12,954 bases of DNA from Fennellomyces sp. T-0311 (lineage: Eukaryota > Mucoromycota > Mucoromycetes > Mucorales > Lichtheimiaceae): the NCBI GenBank assembly GCA_025266875.1, contig JALLLT010000167.1:1-12954 (forward strand), given 5' to 3'. Shown in pieces: positions 1 to 7,961 of this stretch. The position numbers and the translations under genes are program-made. The notes under the pieces were generated by a model that had not been told where the DNA came from, did no database searches, and saw only the letters and a list, made by a program, of their open reading frames with translations. Numbering within the stretch: the first letter of the stretch is position 1; every line of letters begins with the position of its first letter.

Positions 1-1090
1 TCGTGAACCATTTCATGCCATGAAGACGTTCGAGGCATTCGTCGATGCGTGGTAACGGTGTAGAGTTACGTTTAGTAACCCGGTTGACCGCGCGGTAATC
101 AATGCACATCCACATAGTGCCGTCCTTCTTGTGTACAAACAGGACGGGTGAGCCCCAAGCAGACGAGCTAGGACGGATCAGGCCAAGGTCTAGCAGTTCC
201 TTCAGTTGACGGCGCAGCTCATCCAATTCGCGCGGACTCATCTTGTACGGCGGTCTTGATACAGGGTCGGCATCACCAGTGTCAATGACATGCCCAATGT
301 CACGCTTGGGAGGTAGGCCAGAGAGTTTGTCTTGGAAAACATCACTGAAATCCGCGACTAGAGCTTTGGCCATCTGATCATGCGCGTCGTCTTTGGATGT
401 TCCTTCTTGAGGGCGCAGGAAACAAACAAAGACATCGTCAATCCCCTTGTGGCACTCCAAACGCTGGACTTGACGGTGCGAGATCAGGTACGCAAGTTCA
501 GGGATCACATGTTTATGTCGGGGACGAAGGACATATTCATGCTCACCTTTTTGAATACGCCAGGTATCCAACTCCCAGTCCGGAATCGGCTGCACAGATT
601 TGAGCCAGTCACGGCCTAGAATCACATCGAATTTGGTGTCAAGAACATAGGCGGTGGTCGTGTGCTTGTATCCTTGAGCATCCAACAACAACTTGGCTTG
701 CTTGGTGATGGTTGTTGTGTGACCTCCGGCGGTTTCGACAGTTCGACCTGGAATCGCGCGAGTGGGCAGCTTGTCAGCAATGCGTGGTGCAACATATGAG
801 CCCGTAGCACCAGAATCAATCAACACATCAACAGCGAAATCATTGCAAGACATTGAGTACAGAGGTAAGTCAGTTTCTTTTATTGACAATAACGAATCAA
901 TATACTGCGTGTCCTCTTCCAAGGTTCTTTGTAGATCCAAGGACTCGTCGTCTTGCTCATCTGATAGATCGATCAACGGAGCCTCCGGAACCTTGGGACT
1001 TGTGTCAGGATGGACCATGTTTAGGGAATGGTGTGGTGCGAGGGAGCGCGGAGGGACTTCCCTTAATCCGACCGCGCCTTGCCTTTTCCC
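1..1090 (-). CDS. pol: Ty3/gypsy pol, 5' part (protease and start of reverse transcriptase), runs off window
   Basis: The minus strand is open without a stop from about 1090 to the window edge. It encodes an aspartic protease (DSGATGSYV, catalytic Asp codon at 817-815, followed by the VILGRDWL flap-side motif). Next comes a linker with GLPPKRDIGHVIDTG and then the reverse transcriptase fingers (LGLIRPSSSAWGSPVLFV, KKDGT, CIDYRAVN, PLPRIDE). The catalytic YxDD lies beyond the window, as do RNase H and integrase. The order protease then RT is normal for Ty3/gypsy Pol, which copies the element RNA into cDNA. There is no start codon of its own: the frame is -1 relative to the gag zinc-knuckle frame and enters through their overlap near 1090-1063. 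It therefore looks like a product made by frameshifting from gag. The protease-RT stretch shows no internal stop or frameshift. The family call is secure; how it is expressed is inference. Confidence 0.93.
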
Positions 1091-2183
1091 TGACCACCAG
1101 ATGGACGAGCCTTGTTAAGGCCAGGCTGGGATGGACAAAAACGGGCAATGTGTCCAAATCCGGCACAGTTGTGGCACTGCCGGGTTTCACCATTGTGGGG
1201 GCCATCGTTTTGTCGACGCCAGTTGTTGGAGTTGTTGCCGCGACCAGGGAACGCCAGTTCGATCCTGATCCTCTTGTGCGGATGGCATCGAGATCCATAG
1301 GAGCAACACCGGTCGAGCGCATGTACTCAGGTACGTGAAAAGGGTTGGACTGCTGAAACTGCTGGAACTGCTGCTGAGGCTGATGGTAGGAACCCTGCAC
1401 ACCTTGGCCAAAGGCCATCATGGACTGAGTGCGCTGGCTATCACATAGCAGAGCCAACCTCATGGAGTCACTAGCGCTGGACGGAAAGCGGAAGCAAACC
1501 TCAGCACGGATGACAGGCTGAAGACCTCGTTCGAATCGGTCTTTGGCTTCTTCGTCAGTCATGGAAGGTAACGAGTTCCACAACGCCTGGAATTGAGCGA
1601 CATACTCGGCAACGGTCCCACCTTGTACCAACTGAGCAAGCTGGTCTCGTGCAAGCTGTTTGGCATTGACCGGGCTATATGCCACCTCAATCCGAGTCTT
1701 GAACTCACTCCAGGTAACGGTCTTGTTGGCTTCACTTGCCACGCGTGCTTGCTGCTGCCACCAGATCTCTGCTTCACCTCGCAAGAAGGTAACTGCGTAG
1801 CTCACGTACATGTGCTGGGAGAGTGATGACATGCCAAGGTATCGTTCGACTTGTCGCACCCAGCTTTGTACGGCATTCAACGCACGACTACCACTGTACG
1901 TATCCGGCTCATGTACACGTGGTTGGAAACCCAAACTTGGCGCCACCACCTGTGGCTGGGAATCCTTTTCTAAAATCTTTGTCAGGGCTTGCATAACCAG
2001 CGTCATCTGGTTGTCTTGTTCTGGTCCTGGAGGCATATTGGCTGGTTTACCAACGTCAATCAAAAATTCTTCCTTAGTGGTAAACTCTTCTGGTTCTTGG
2101 TCGCCGATCGATGGTACCGGTTGTCGATATTCTTGAAACTGATGTGCTGGTAACTTGAAAACTTTTCTGCTATTATCGGCCAT
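1063..2183 (-). CDS. gag: Ty3/gypsy gag (capsid and nucleocapsid), frameshifted before the zinc knuckle
   Basis: The gag starts at ATG 2183-2181, the first ATG after the primer binding site. Residues about 115-235 form a Retrotrans_gag capsid domain (AEIWWQQQ, TWSEFKTRIEVAYSP, YVAQFQALWNSLP, DRFERGLQP). A Gln/Phe-rich linker follows, then MDLDAIRTRG. In this frame the sequence runs on to a stop at 1005 as low-quality protein. The CCHC zinc knuckle expected of gag (CHNCAGFGHIARFC, 1176-1135) lies in the -1 frame, which ends at TAA 1065-1063. The junction is near 1246-1252, between SNWR and PGRGNNSNNW. A single lost base there is the simplest explanation, so this copy probably no longer makes a normal Gag. 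Gag would form the virus-like particle and bind element RNA. Pol continues in the third frame. Confidence 0.88.
1084..1090 (-). promoter_or_regulatory. Candidate -1 ribosomal slippery heptamer (GGGAAAA) in the gag-pol overlap
   Basis: On the minus strand GGGAAAA is phased G_GGA_AAA in the zinc-knuckle frame, which fits the X_XXY_YYZ rule for -1 slippage. The zero-frame stop is 19 nt downstream (TAA 1065-1063). A -1 slip here leads directly into the open protease frame. Retroviral gag-pro sites of the GGGAAAC type are close relatives. I did not evaluate a downstream stimulatory structure, so function is inferred from phase and position only. Confidence 0.45.
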
Positions 2184-2193
2184 AAACTACTTT

Positions 2194-2201
2194 CGCTACC
2201 A
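2194..2201 (-). promoter_or_regulatory. Primer binding site, initiator tRNA-Met type
   Basis: Two bases after the end of LTR A the minus strand reads TGGTAGCG, complementary to a tRNA 3' end CGCTACCA. This matches the start of the initiator-Met PBS used by Ty1-like yeast elements. The match beyond these 8 nt (AAAGTAG) is not established. A full-length 18-nt PBS would end exactly at the base before the gag ATG (2183), which makes the leader extremely short. Confidence 0.65.
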
Positions 2202-2203
2202 AT

Positions 2204-2522
2204 TGTCGTGTCACTTGTTGGCGGATGAACCGTAGCCAATAACAGAAAAAGGTTTGAAAGAGAAGTCGTAAGATAATGTTTATTCTTTTAGTCTAAGGGA
2301 TATTTATATGTTTTCTAATGCTAATAAAATACTACTGCGGCTTACTGCAGCTTACTGCGCATGACGTGGATAATGGATTTGATGATAAGGATAATAACAA
2401 AAGGGAGTACAAAGAGGTACTGCGGCATACCGCAGCGATCTGTGCAACAGCTAATACTGCGCGACAAGGAAGGATCATCCAAAAAGGAAACCAAAGGAAG
2501 TCCGCCAGAAATGGCTACGACA
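2204..2522 (-). repeat. LTR A: 5' LTR of the minus-strand gypsy element
   Basis: This 319-bp LTR has termini TGTCGT...ACGACA (inverted, TG...CA type). It is followed on the minus strand by a PBS and gag. On the minus strand it contains a TATA-like box (ATATAAATAT) and an AATAAA signal about 20 bp further on, the usual U3/R layout. It also carries copies of a 10-bp unit of the GCAGTAAGCT type. It is about 97% identical, by my reading, to LTR C in the opposite orientation. It abuts LTR B directly on its outer side. Confidence 0.88.
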
Positions 2523-2846
2523 ACTTTTTGGCGGATAGATCCGTGGCCAATAACAGAAAAGAGGTTTGAGAGAGAAGTAGATAGATGACGTTTATTGCTT
2601 TTGTCTATGGGGATATTTATATATTCTAGCTAATAAAGTATTATCTGTAATAATGCGTGTAATGACTATGGTATGAGTAATGTGGACAACAAGGTGAATA
2701 TGTGTGAGTCATGCTGAGGTCTAAAAGGGATGGACGCGTTGTGAGTAATATTCGTGCAACAGCGCGTTGCTGTGCAACAAAGAGATACCACAAACGACTT
2801 GTCCAAAAAGAGAAATACAAAGAAGCCCGCCAGAATGGCTACGACA
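2523..2846 (-). repeat. LTR B: older divergent LTR relative, same orientation as A, one end clipped
   Basis: This stretch aligns along much of its length with LTR A. Shared blocks are TTGGCGGAT, CCAATAACAGAAAA, the TTTATTG.../GGATATTTATAT core (minus-strand AATAAA and TATA) and the terminal GCCAGAATGGCTACGACA. The middle has diverged strongly. Its left end begins at ACTTTTTGGCGG and lacks the TGTCGTGTC terminus seen in A, as expected if element A inserted into it about 9 bp from its end. No internal domain is attached, so it is an old solo LTR or remnant. Confidence 0.75.
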
Positions 2847-2878
2847 TGTGTCACTTTCTCATCTTCGTAATTTGGCAG

Positions 2879-3208
2879 TGTCGTAGCCATTTCTGGTGGA
2901 CTTCCTTTGGTTTCCTTTTTGGATGATCCTTCCTTGTCGCGCAGTATTAGCTGTTGCACAGATCGCTGCGGTATGCCGCAGTACCTCTTTGTACTCCCTT
3001 GTGTTATTATCCTTATCATCAAATTCATTATCCACATCATGCGTAGTAAGCCGCAGTAAGCTGCAGTAAGCTGCAGTAGTATTTTATTAGCATTAGAAAA
3101 CATATAAATATCCCCTTAGACAAAAAGAATAAACATTATCTTACGACTTCTCTTTCAAACCTTTTTCTGTTATTGGCTACGGTTCATCTGCCAACAAGTG
3201 ACACGACA
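2879..3208 (+). repeat. LTR C: solo LTR, inverted near-copy of LTR A
   Basis: This 330-bp LTR runs TGTCGTAGCC...ACACGACA on the plus strand. It is the reverse complement of LTR A with about 8-9 substitutions plus one extra 10-bp unit (GCAGTAAGCT type) and one extra C. It has TATAAATA near 3105 and AATAAAC near 3128. It is flanked by a 4-bp direct repeat GCAG (2875-2878 and 3209-3212), a plausible target duplication. No PBS, gag or polypurine tract lies next to it, so it reads as a solo LTR. It interrupts the left arm of palindrome D. Confidence 0.85.
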
Positions 3209-3212
3209 GCAG

Positions 3213-3567
3213 AATAGACCTTAGCCAGAGAATAGACTTTTGGAGCAGAAATGAATAAAGAGGATAACTGATGGATGATGTTTATTGCTATTACATGCCC
3301 AGATATTTATATGTTTTACTAATTCTAATTATAATATAAAAGGACGTATAAAGAAGACAATGCTGCGCAATCGTTGCCAAGGCTACTACCCCTGCTTAGT
3401 ACCTTGGTAATGCTCAACATTGTCTTCTTTATATGTCCTTTTATATTATAATTAGAATTAGTAAAACATATAAATATCTGGGCATGTAATAGCAATAAAC
3501 ATCATCCATCAGTTATCCTCTTTATTCATTTCTGTTCCAAAAGTCTATTCTCTGGCTAAGGTCTATT
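3213..3567. repeat. Palindrome D: foldback element made of inverted LTR-like arms
   Basis: Left arm 3213-3362 and right arm 3418-3567 are reverse complements over about 150 bp with only a few mismatches. The spacer itself folds (CCAAGG-CTACTA ... TAGTA-CCTTGG), so nearly all of the 355 bp is one hairpin. Each arm carries the ATATAAATAT ... AATAAACATCATC core seen in LTRs A-C, so the arms are probably derived from a related LTR. The palindrome continues outward: CTTCGTAATTT at 2863-2873 pairs with AAATTACGAAG at 3573-3583, with LTR C lying between the two pieces of the left arm. No coding capacity. Confidence 0.85.
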
Positions 3568-3786
3568 TCGCTAAATTACGAAGACGATAGGCAGATGAAT
3601 CTGTTGTAGCTCTTGTCATTGTCGTAGTAGCTTTTGCGCCGCATAGCAGCCTATCTTATAGCCAGTTATGAGGGCAGATGTTTACTAGATCAAAAGCTAA
3701 AGTTTTATTTTGTATGCACAGGCAGCCTTTTGTAAGGCTGCAGTGCGTTGCAGCAGATGTAACCTTCTATTTTAAAAATATACATG
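3568..3786. other. Non-coding spacer with a small perfect hairpin
   Basis: I find no gene here. The left end continues the imperfect outer arm of palindrome D (AAATTACGAAG and some weaker pairing). A perfect 8-bp stem with a 4-nt loop (GCAGCCTT-TTGT-AAGGCTGC) lies at 3722-3741. The stretch TGTTGTAGCTCTTG near 3600 faintly resembles an LTR start. The rest is unrecognised. Confidence 0.5.
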
Positions 3787-4083
3787 TGTCATGACCGATT
3801 AGGACATAGTAACAGTATGCATCGTTGTCACCCCCTTCCTCTTACTTTATTAATATTACCCTGCATTATTGCTCATCTTACTGATATTGTATTTCATTGT
3901 CATTAATTCCATTGTTGTATTTATTATTTCTTGCAAGCATTGAGTATATATATATCAGATAAGAATAAGAGCAATAAAGGCATCAGTTTATCTCGTCACA
4001 TTTTTCTATCTACCTTATCCTTGTCTTGACCAACCTCTAGAATCCATCTCTATCCTAGTTTTTGTCCTTGTCCGGTCTTGCCA
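3787..4083 (+). repeat. Probable 5' LTR of the second gypsy element (gag at 8747)
   Basis: The putative LTR starts TGTCATGACCG and ends CCGGTCTTGCCA. The two ends are imperfect inverted repeats (9 of 12 positions) of the TG...CA type. Inside are a TATATATATA box (3945-3954) and AATAAA (3973-3978) in the order expected of U3/R. One base after the end is TGGTAACCATCC (4085-4096), which has the form of a PBS but matches no tRNA I can name with certainty. With the hAT insertion removed, it lies 276 bp upstream of the plus-strand gag. I have no second copy for comparison, so the boundaries are provisional. Confidence 0.5.
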
Positions 4084-4210
4084 TTGGTAACCATCCATGT
4101 GGTCAATGCAAGGTGGAAAGCACCTAACACCCACCTTTTAGTCTAGTCTTGTTCTTGTCTTGTTCTGTCTTGCCGCTTGATCCATTCTCATGGGTTCTTA
4201 CATTCTTGTT
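4084..4210 (+). other. Untranslated leader of the second gypsy element, first part
   Basis: This T-rich leader sequence has no gene. It is separated from its continuation (8598-8746) by the hAT insertion. The last eight bases, TTCTTGTT (4203-4210), are the left copy of the hAT target duplication. Assignment as a leader depends on the LTR call just upstream. Confidence 0.45.
4203..4210. repeat. hAT target site duplication, left copy (TTCTTGTT)
   Basis: These eight bases directly before the left TIR are identical to 8590-8597. Exact identity suggests a fairly recent insertion, or at least no later change in these bases. Confidence 0.93.
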
Positions 4211-4345
4211 TAGGGTCTTGCAAAATACCCGACTACCCGTACCCAGCCCATTACCCGATGCTTTGGGTCGGGTACAGGTCCACTGATGCCCGACCTGTTC
4301 AGTTTTCAGGTCTTTTACAGAGACCCGACCCGACTCGTAAAGCCT
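4211..4345. repeat. hAT left TIR and subterminal GGGTCGGGTA repeats
   Basis: The TIR TAGGGTCTTGCA is followed by ACCCG, CCCGTACCC, ACCCGATG, GGGTCGGGTAC and ACCCGACCCGAC clusters in both orientations. These are GC-rich within AT-rich surroundings and mirror the right end. They probably bind the transposase (inference from other hAT elements). Confidence 0.85.
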
Positions 4346-4513
4346 TATGTAAGTGTGGTATAGATTGAGAAGTAGGTAGCAATGGATTTGTAGATTATAA
4401 AAATAGAATGTAACAGCACATAATAGTATTACGGTTGATGTACAAGCTTCAATTACGAGTATAAGTATCTTATGGTGTTTATTTATATCAGCTATGCATA
4501 ATGCAGCACGGTC

Positions 4514-4577
4514 ATGCCTTTTTTTTTAAAAAAAAACTGGAAAGTGAAAAAAATTTATTCTTTTAAAAAAACACTTT
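4514..4577 (-). terminator. 3' end region of the hAT transposase transcript
   Basis: Directly after the transposase stop (4578) the minus strand has an AATAAA polyadenylation signal (plus-strand TTTATT, 4554-4559), flanked by the short inverted pair GAAAGTG/CACTTTC. Next comes a long A-T palindrome (T run then A run, about 4519-4536). It is AT-only and suited to 3' end formation; the signal call is by motif only. Confidence 0.5.
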
Positions 4578-6872
4578 CTATTTACAAGCTTTGTATTTCT
4601 CCCAAGAGTTCAAGATCATAAGCCTCTTGAGGAGGTCTGGCTGCATGCGATTTCTTGTGTACGGCAGCATGAGGCGCACCGATGAAAAACTGCGCTCTGC
4701 TGGCGTCGACGTTGCCGGAATCGCCAAGTAATGGCGCGCCATCCTCGAAAGGTTCGGCCATCGTCGCGAGTTCCCTTTCCAGTAATCGAGCTCGGCATTT
4801 TTGTGCTGGGGGCGCGGCAGCATGTTTCGCTCGGCAATGTAGTCCTCGAGCTCGTCGACCAGTTCTGTTCTTACCCTGTACTTCTTCATGAAGCGCGCCA
4901 TTGCATCGTCCTCCATGAAACCCTCCGGCACCTCTGGTCGGTATGTCGCCCAGCGCTCTTCGACACTTCTACGACCAAGTTCTCTCCATTCCTCCTCCCA
5001 GCCGGAACTTGCCCACCAACGGTATTTGAGCTGCGGATTCAGTGCGGTGGCGATCGTGTACACGTCGGTATCATCGGTCTTGATATAGTAGCTCTTGAGC
5101 TTGTCCTTATCAACGGAACAAGCAAAGGCAACATCTGGGATCTCGTCCTCAATTGTCTCGAGATGGTCGAGCAGGTCATTGTACTCGACAATGACTTTGT
5201 TGATGGTGGGGTAGGTACTGCCGGAAACGTTCTCCGTTACTTCCTGGAACTTGCCGAGGAGTGACGCAACTTGCTCCAGATACTGCCAGTCTTCATTCTC
5301 CAGCTGACAATCTCTAAGGTCGTCGAACAATCGAGTTACCGCATGGTACGGCATTCGCAGCAACAGAGCACGCTGTACCATCTGGAACGTAGAATTCCAC
5401 CGAATACGAACGTCGCGGGAAAGGATGAGTCTGGGGCATCCATGGGCAGCACAAAAGTGGAAGAACTCCTCTCTCTTTGCAGAGGATGCTCTGAAAAGGT
5501 ACGTGCCAGTAGATGTTTTTTTGTGTATATCACTAAAACTGTACCTTATCTTGACGATACCCTTGTGCAATCGCTTGATGGCGGATGGTCAGGCAGGGTC
5601 CAGTCTTGGATCCAGTGTAGCTTCTGGATTATGGCTGCCAGCTGGTTCATTGAGGTCTTCTTCACCCTCGTCACGGTCTGGTGGTGGGGCAGCAAGTCCG
5701 ACGTCAAGTATCTGCTGCAGTGCCAAGTTAATGACATGCCCCAAACATGCAATGCGATTCTTGGCGGCACAGAATTCCAATCTGCATTAAAACCATTATT
5801 AGGAAATTTGTTACCAAGGATTATGTCAACGCTTACCCATTCGCCATCGCAAATGTTTCGAGGTATTTGGCCATGCTCAGCATGTTGGATGCGTTATCGG
5901 TCGTAATGGTAAACAGCTTATCAACGATGTCATACTCTTTCAGCAATGCTACAAATGCATCCTTCAGGTTTTCACCAGTATGCGCACCGTCGATTGGATG
6001 GAAGCCAATTACCAGCTCACGCGGCTGCCACGAGTCTGCATCGATCCAATGCGCCGTAACACCAAGGAATTCTTCTTGGAAGGGACTGGTCCAGGCATCG
6101 ATGGTAAACGAGATCTTGTCAACCTTTGCGAAAATGGCAGTGATTTGTTTGACCACTTCAATATGTCGCTCGGCGAGCTAATTAGAGCAGCTACGTTAAT
6201 ATTTCTTCTTTATGATATAGAGTTGTCCATTACCTTTCGACCGATTGTATCGGCACTGGGGAGCTTGATCGCATGTAGGTTGGAGGCACCTTGCACATAA
6301 TTCAGCAATATCTGGAATTCTGGGCTCTGTACAATCGCCAATGGCAAGCGGGATCGGACTAGGAGTCGCAAAATGTTGTTGATGAATTCATCCCAACTGA
6401 AGAATCATGGGCGCTTCGCGTTATTCAACATCTTGTCCAGCGGTCCGAGTGCGGCGTTGCCATCATTGACACCTCCAGAAACATTGTGCTTTCGCAGCAG
6501 ATGTTTTTTGATCGTCGAGGTGTTTCCATCTTTTCCATGGACGGACTTGCCGCATCCAGGATAAAGGCATTGCATCTTGTCACCTGCACGCTTACCCCAG
6601 TTGCCATTAAGGATCCAAGATCCTCCGGAACTCAACAATGCGTTGGACACAAGGCTTGCAGGTTCCTCATCAACAACGATGCTGTCAACGTCATCATCGA
6701 ACGTTTCCTCATCGTTGATAAATGCTTGCTGTATAGAAGGATCCGATAAGTATCACGATCACTATCAAACCAAGAATGAGGTTACCTCTTGGGGAGTCAA
6801 GATCAACTCCTCTTCATCAAAGCATTGGTTGGAGCTGGAGCTGGAGCTGGAGGAGCCGGCGTTGTAGGACAT
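4578..6872 (-). pseudogene. hAT transposase, 5 exons, two in-frame TGA codons
   Basis: The proposed exons are 6872-6786, 6728-6234, 6177-5837, 5781-5545 and 5490-4578. The four introns are 54-57 bp, all GT-AG and phase-consistent, giving 690 codons with the start at a serine-rich MSYNAGSSS. A BED-type zinc finger (C83-x4-C88-x16-H105-x4-H110) would bind DNA. The RNase-H-like core has FTIDAWTS (D221), TTDNASNM (D288) and STPAERSFSS (E652). The CLGHVINLAL motif and the hAT C-terminal dimerisation region (LDYWKGN, PNLSRMARHYLAIPAT, NRMQPDLLKRLMILN) are present. All three catalytic residues are kept. Codons 137 (TGA 6407-6405) and 372 (TGA 5591-5589) are stops within otherwise well-preserved frames, so the gene is probably dead unless the TGAs are read through. 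Start upstream at 7022 is possible in frame but adds nothing hAT-like. Confidence 0.9.
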
Positions 6873-7129
6873 GGTTACAGTTAATGCAAGTGGAACTGGA
6901 TAATGTATCACAAGTGATGGTGTCTTTACTGGTAAGTGACTCTCGTATTTATAGTGATGATGAAAGGGTCGTACCGGAACCAGATACTCTTTCACAGAAA
7001 CCAATCGGTTGCATCGTGTCATCGTGGATAATTGTTACTGTTCATTATGTTTAACGAAGTGGATGGATGCACTCCTCTACAATAAATTCAAGTGGTTCCC
7101 ATCAGTTTTTGCATTAGTTTAAGCCTGGA

Positions 7130-7200
7130 TCAAACATTATGAAACCAGGTACACCAATCGGATGGATCATACCCTTTGTTTCAGTTATAGCAATGTGCGG
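7130..7200 (+). repeat. Direct repeat block, copy 1, inside the hAT
   Basis: TCAAACAT, ACACCAAT and GTTTCAGTTATAGCAAT occur here in the same order and at nearly the same spacing as TCAAACAT, ACACCAAT and GTTTCAGCCATAGCAAT at 7829-7897. The sequence between them has diverged. Each copy is followed, after about 65-140 bp, by one of the two hairpins. Confidence 0.6.
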
Positions 7201-7338
7201 TGAATGTTTATGCGGATTTTGACAGCGGATAAACTCGCAGGTCGTATCAAACAGCAACAATACGTAATGATGTCAGTACTTTACAACATATTAATCTCAC
7301 TCAATACCAATGTTACGCGCTCAAGCTACCAAACGCAT

Positions 7339-7411
7339 AGAAGCCCATCACTATATGCACCTCGAGTACATATTGTACGTACCGATTTTGCACATATAGC
7401 GATGGGCTTCT
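7339..7411. repeat. Hairpin 1 in the hAT interior
   Basis: The left arm AGAAGCCCATCACTATATG pairs with the right arm ending CGATGGGCTTCT over about 21 bp, with one mismatch and a 2-nt bulge. The loop of about 30 nt contains GAGTACA and a GTACATATTGTAC near-palindrome. Its arms resemble those of hairpin 2 (CCATCACT against TCATCGCT, then GCAC). Confidence 0.75.
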
Positions 7412-7828
7412 GATTTTCAAAATAGCAAGGTAATGAGTGTGATATCAACCGCGACACTCCTTTTTAATCCCCAACTCAACAATCCCATTCAAAACAACAT
7501 TAATTATGCGATGCTCCCAAAACTTCGTCATAATTATTAATAATCCTGCCAGTTCCCTCAACCAGCGACTCTTTGTTTCAGATAGTTCTGGTTTCTCGCA
7601 ATCGCCGCCAGGAACAGGAATAGCAATCCGCACAACATTACAATCTCTACTCCCTGCCCCATTTGGTTCCTCACGTCAGTTTCTTCTGTTATAAATTCGG
7701 CATTAACGACATATAGCATTGCACCTTTTTCTATGTCTTATTGTTGATATGACGCCGTCGCTATTGTGCTTTATGTAGACGTACTGAATTAGTACACAAA
7801 CCAGAGCAGTTCGCACTTCACAAACTTA

Positions 7829-7897
7829 TCAAACATATTGATATCAGAAACACCAATTATGTCAACCTCGTTTATGTTTCAGCCATAGCAATACAAG
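7829..7897 (+). repeat. Direct repeat block, copy 2, inside the hAT
   Basis: This is the diverged second copy of the block at 7130-7200 (see there for shared motifs), about 700 bp away. It leads into the hairpin at 7962-8039. Confidence 0.6.
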
Positions 7898-7961
7898 GCA
7901 GCCATTTGCATTTTTCACTTATGATGCCATACATATGCACAGTCGTCTCGTATAAACGCAA

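Noticed and set aside
853..1338. Plus-strand open frame of 161 codons
   Set aside because: It is antisense to gag and the protease linker of the minus-strand gypsy element.
1327..1344. A second slippery-like heptamer, CCCTTTT in gag phase (1344-1338)
   Set aside because: A -1 slip there meets TGA at 1329-1327 after four codons, so it cannot link capsid to the zinc knuckle.
2666..3103. A 145-codon minus-strand open frame
   Set aside because: It runs through LTR C, the spacer and the end of LTR B, and simply translates LTR sequence; it crosses element boundaries and has no domain.
2204..3567. Inverted repeat cluster considered as the TIRs of one large DNA transposon
   Set aside because: The arms end TGTCGT...ACGACA with a TATA box and AATAAA inside, one is followed by a PBS and gag, and there is no transposase between them; they are LTRs.
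4731..5906. Long plus-strand open frames (4731-5264 and 5271-5906)
   Set aside because: They are antisense to well-supported hAT transposase exons and show no domain of their own.
6873..7022. N-terminal extension of the hAT transposase to an ATG at 7022
   Set aside because: The frame is open, but the extension has no hAT feature; the serine-rich start at 6872 in ACCATG context is the simpler choice.
7445..7633. Minus-strand 62-codon open frame with some protein-like character (SRWLRELAGL)
   Set aside because: It has no recognisable family, no clear start context and no splice partners; kept only as a remark.
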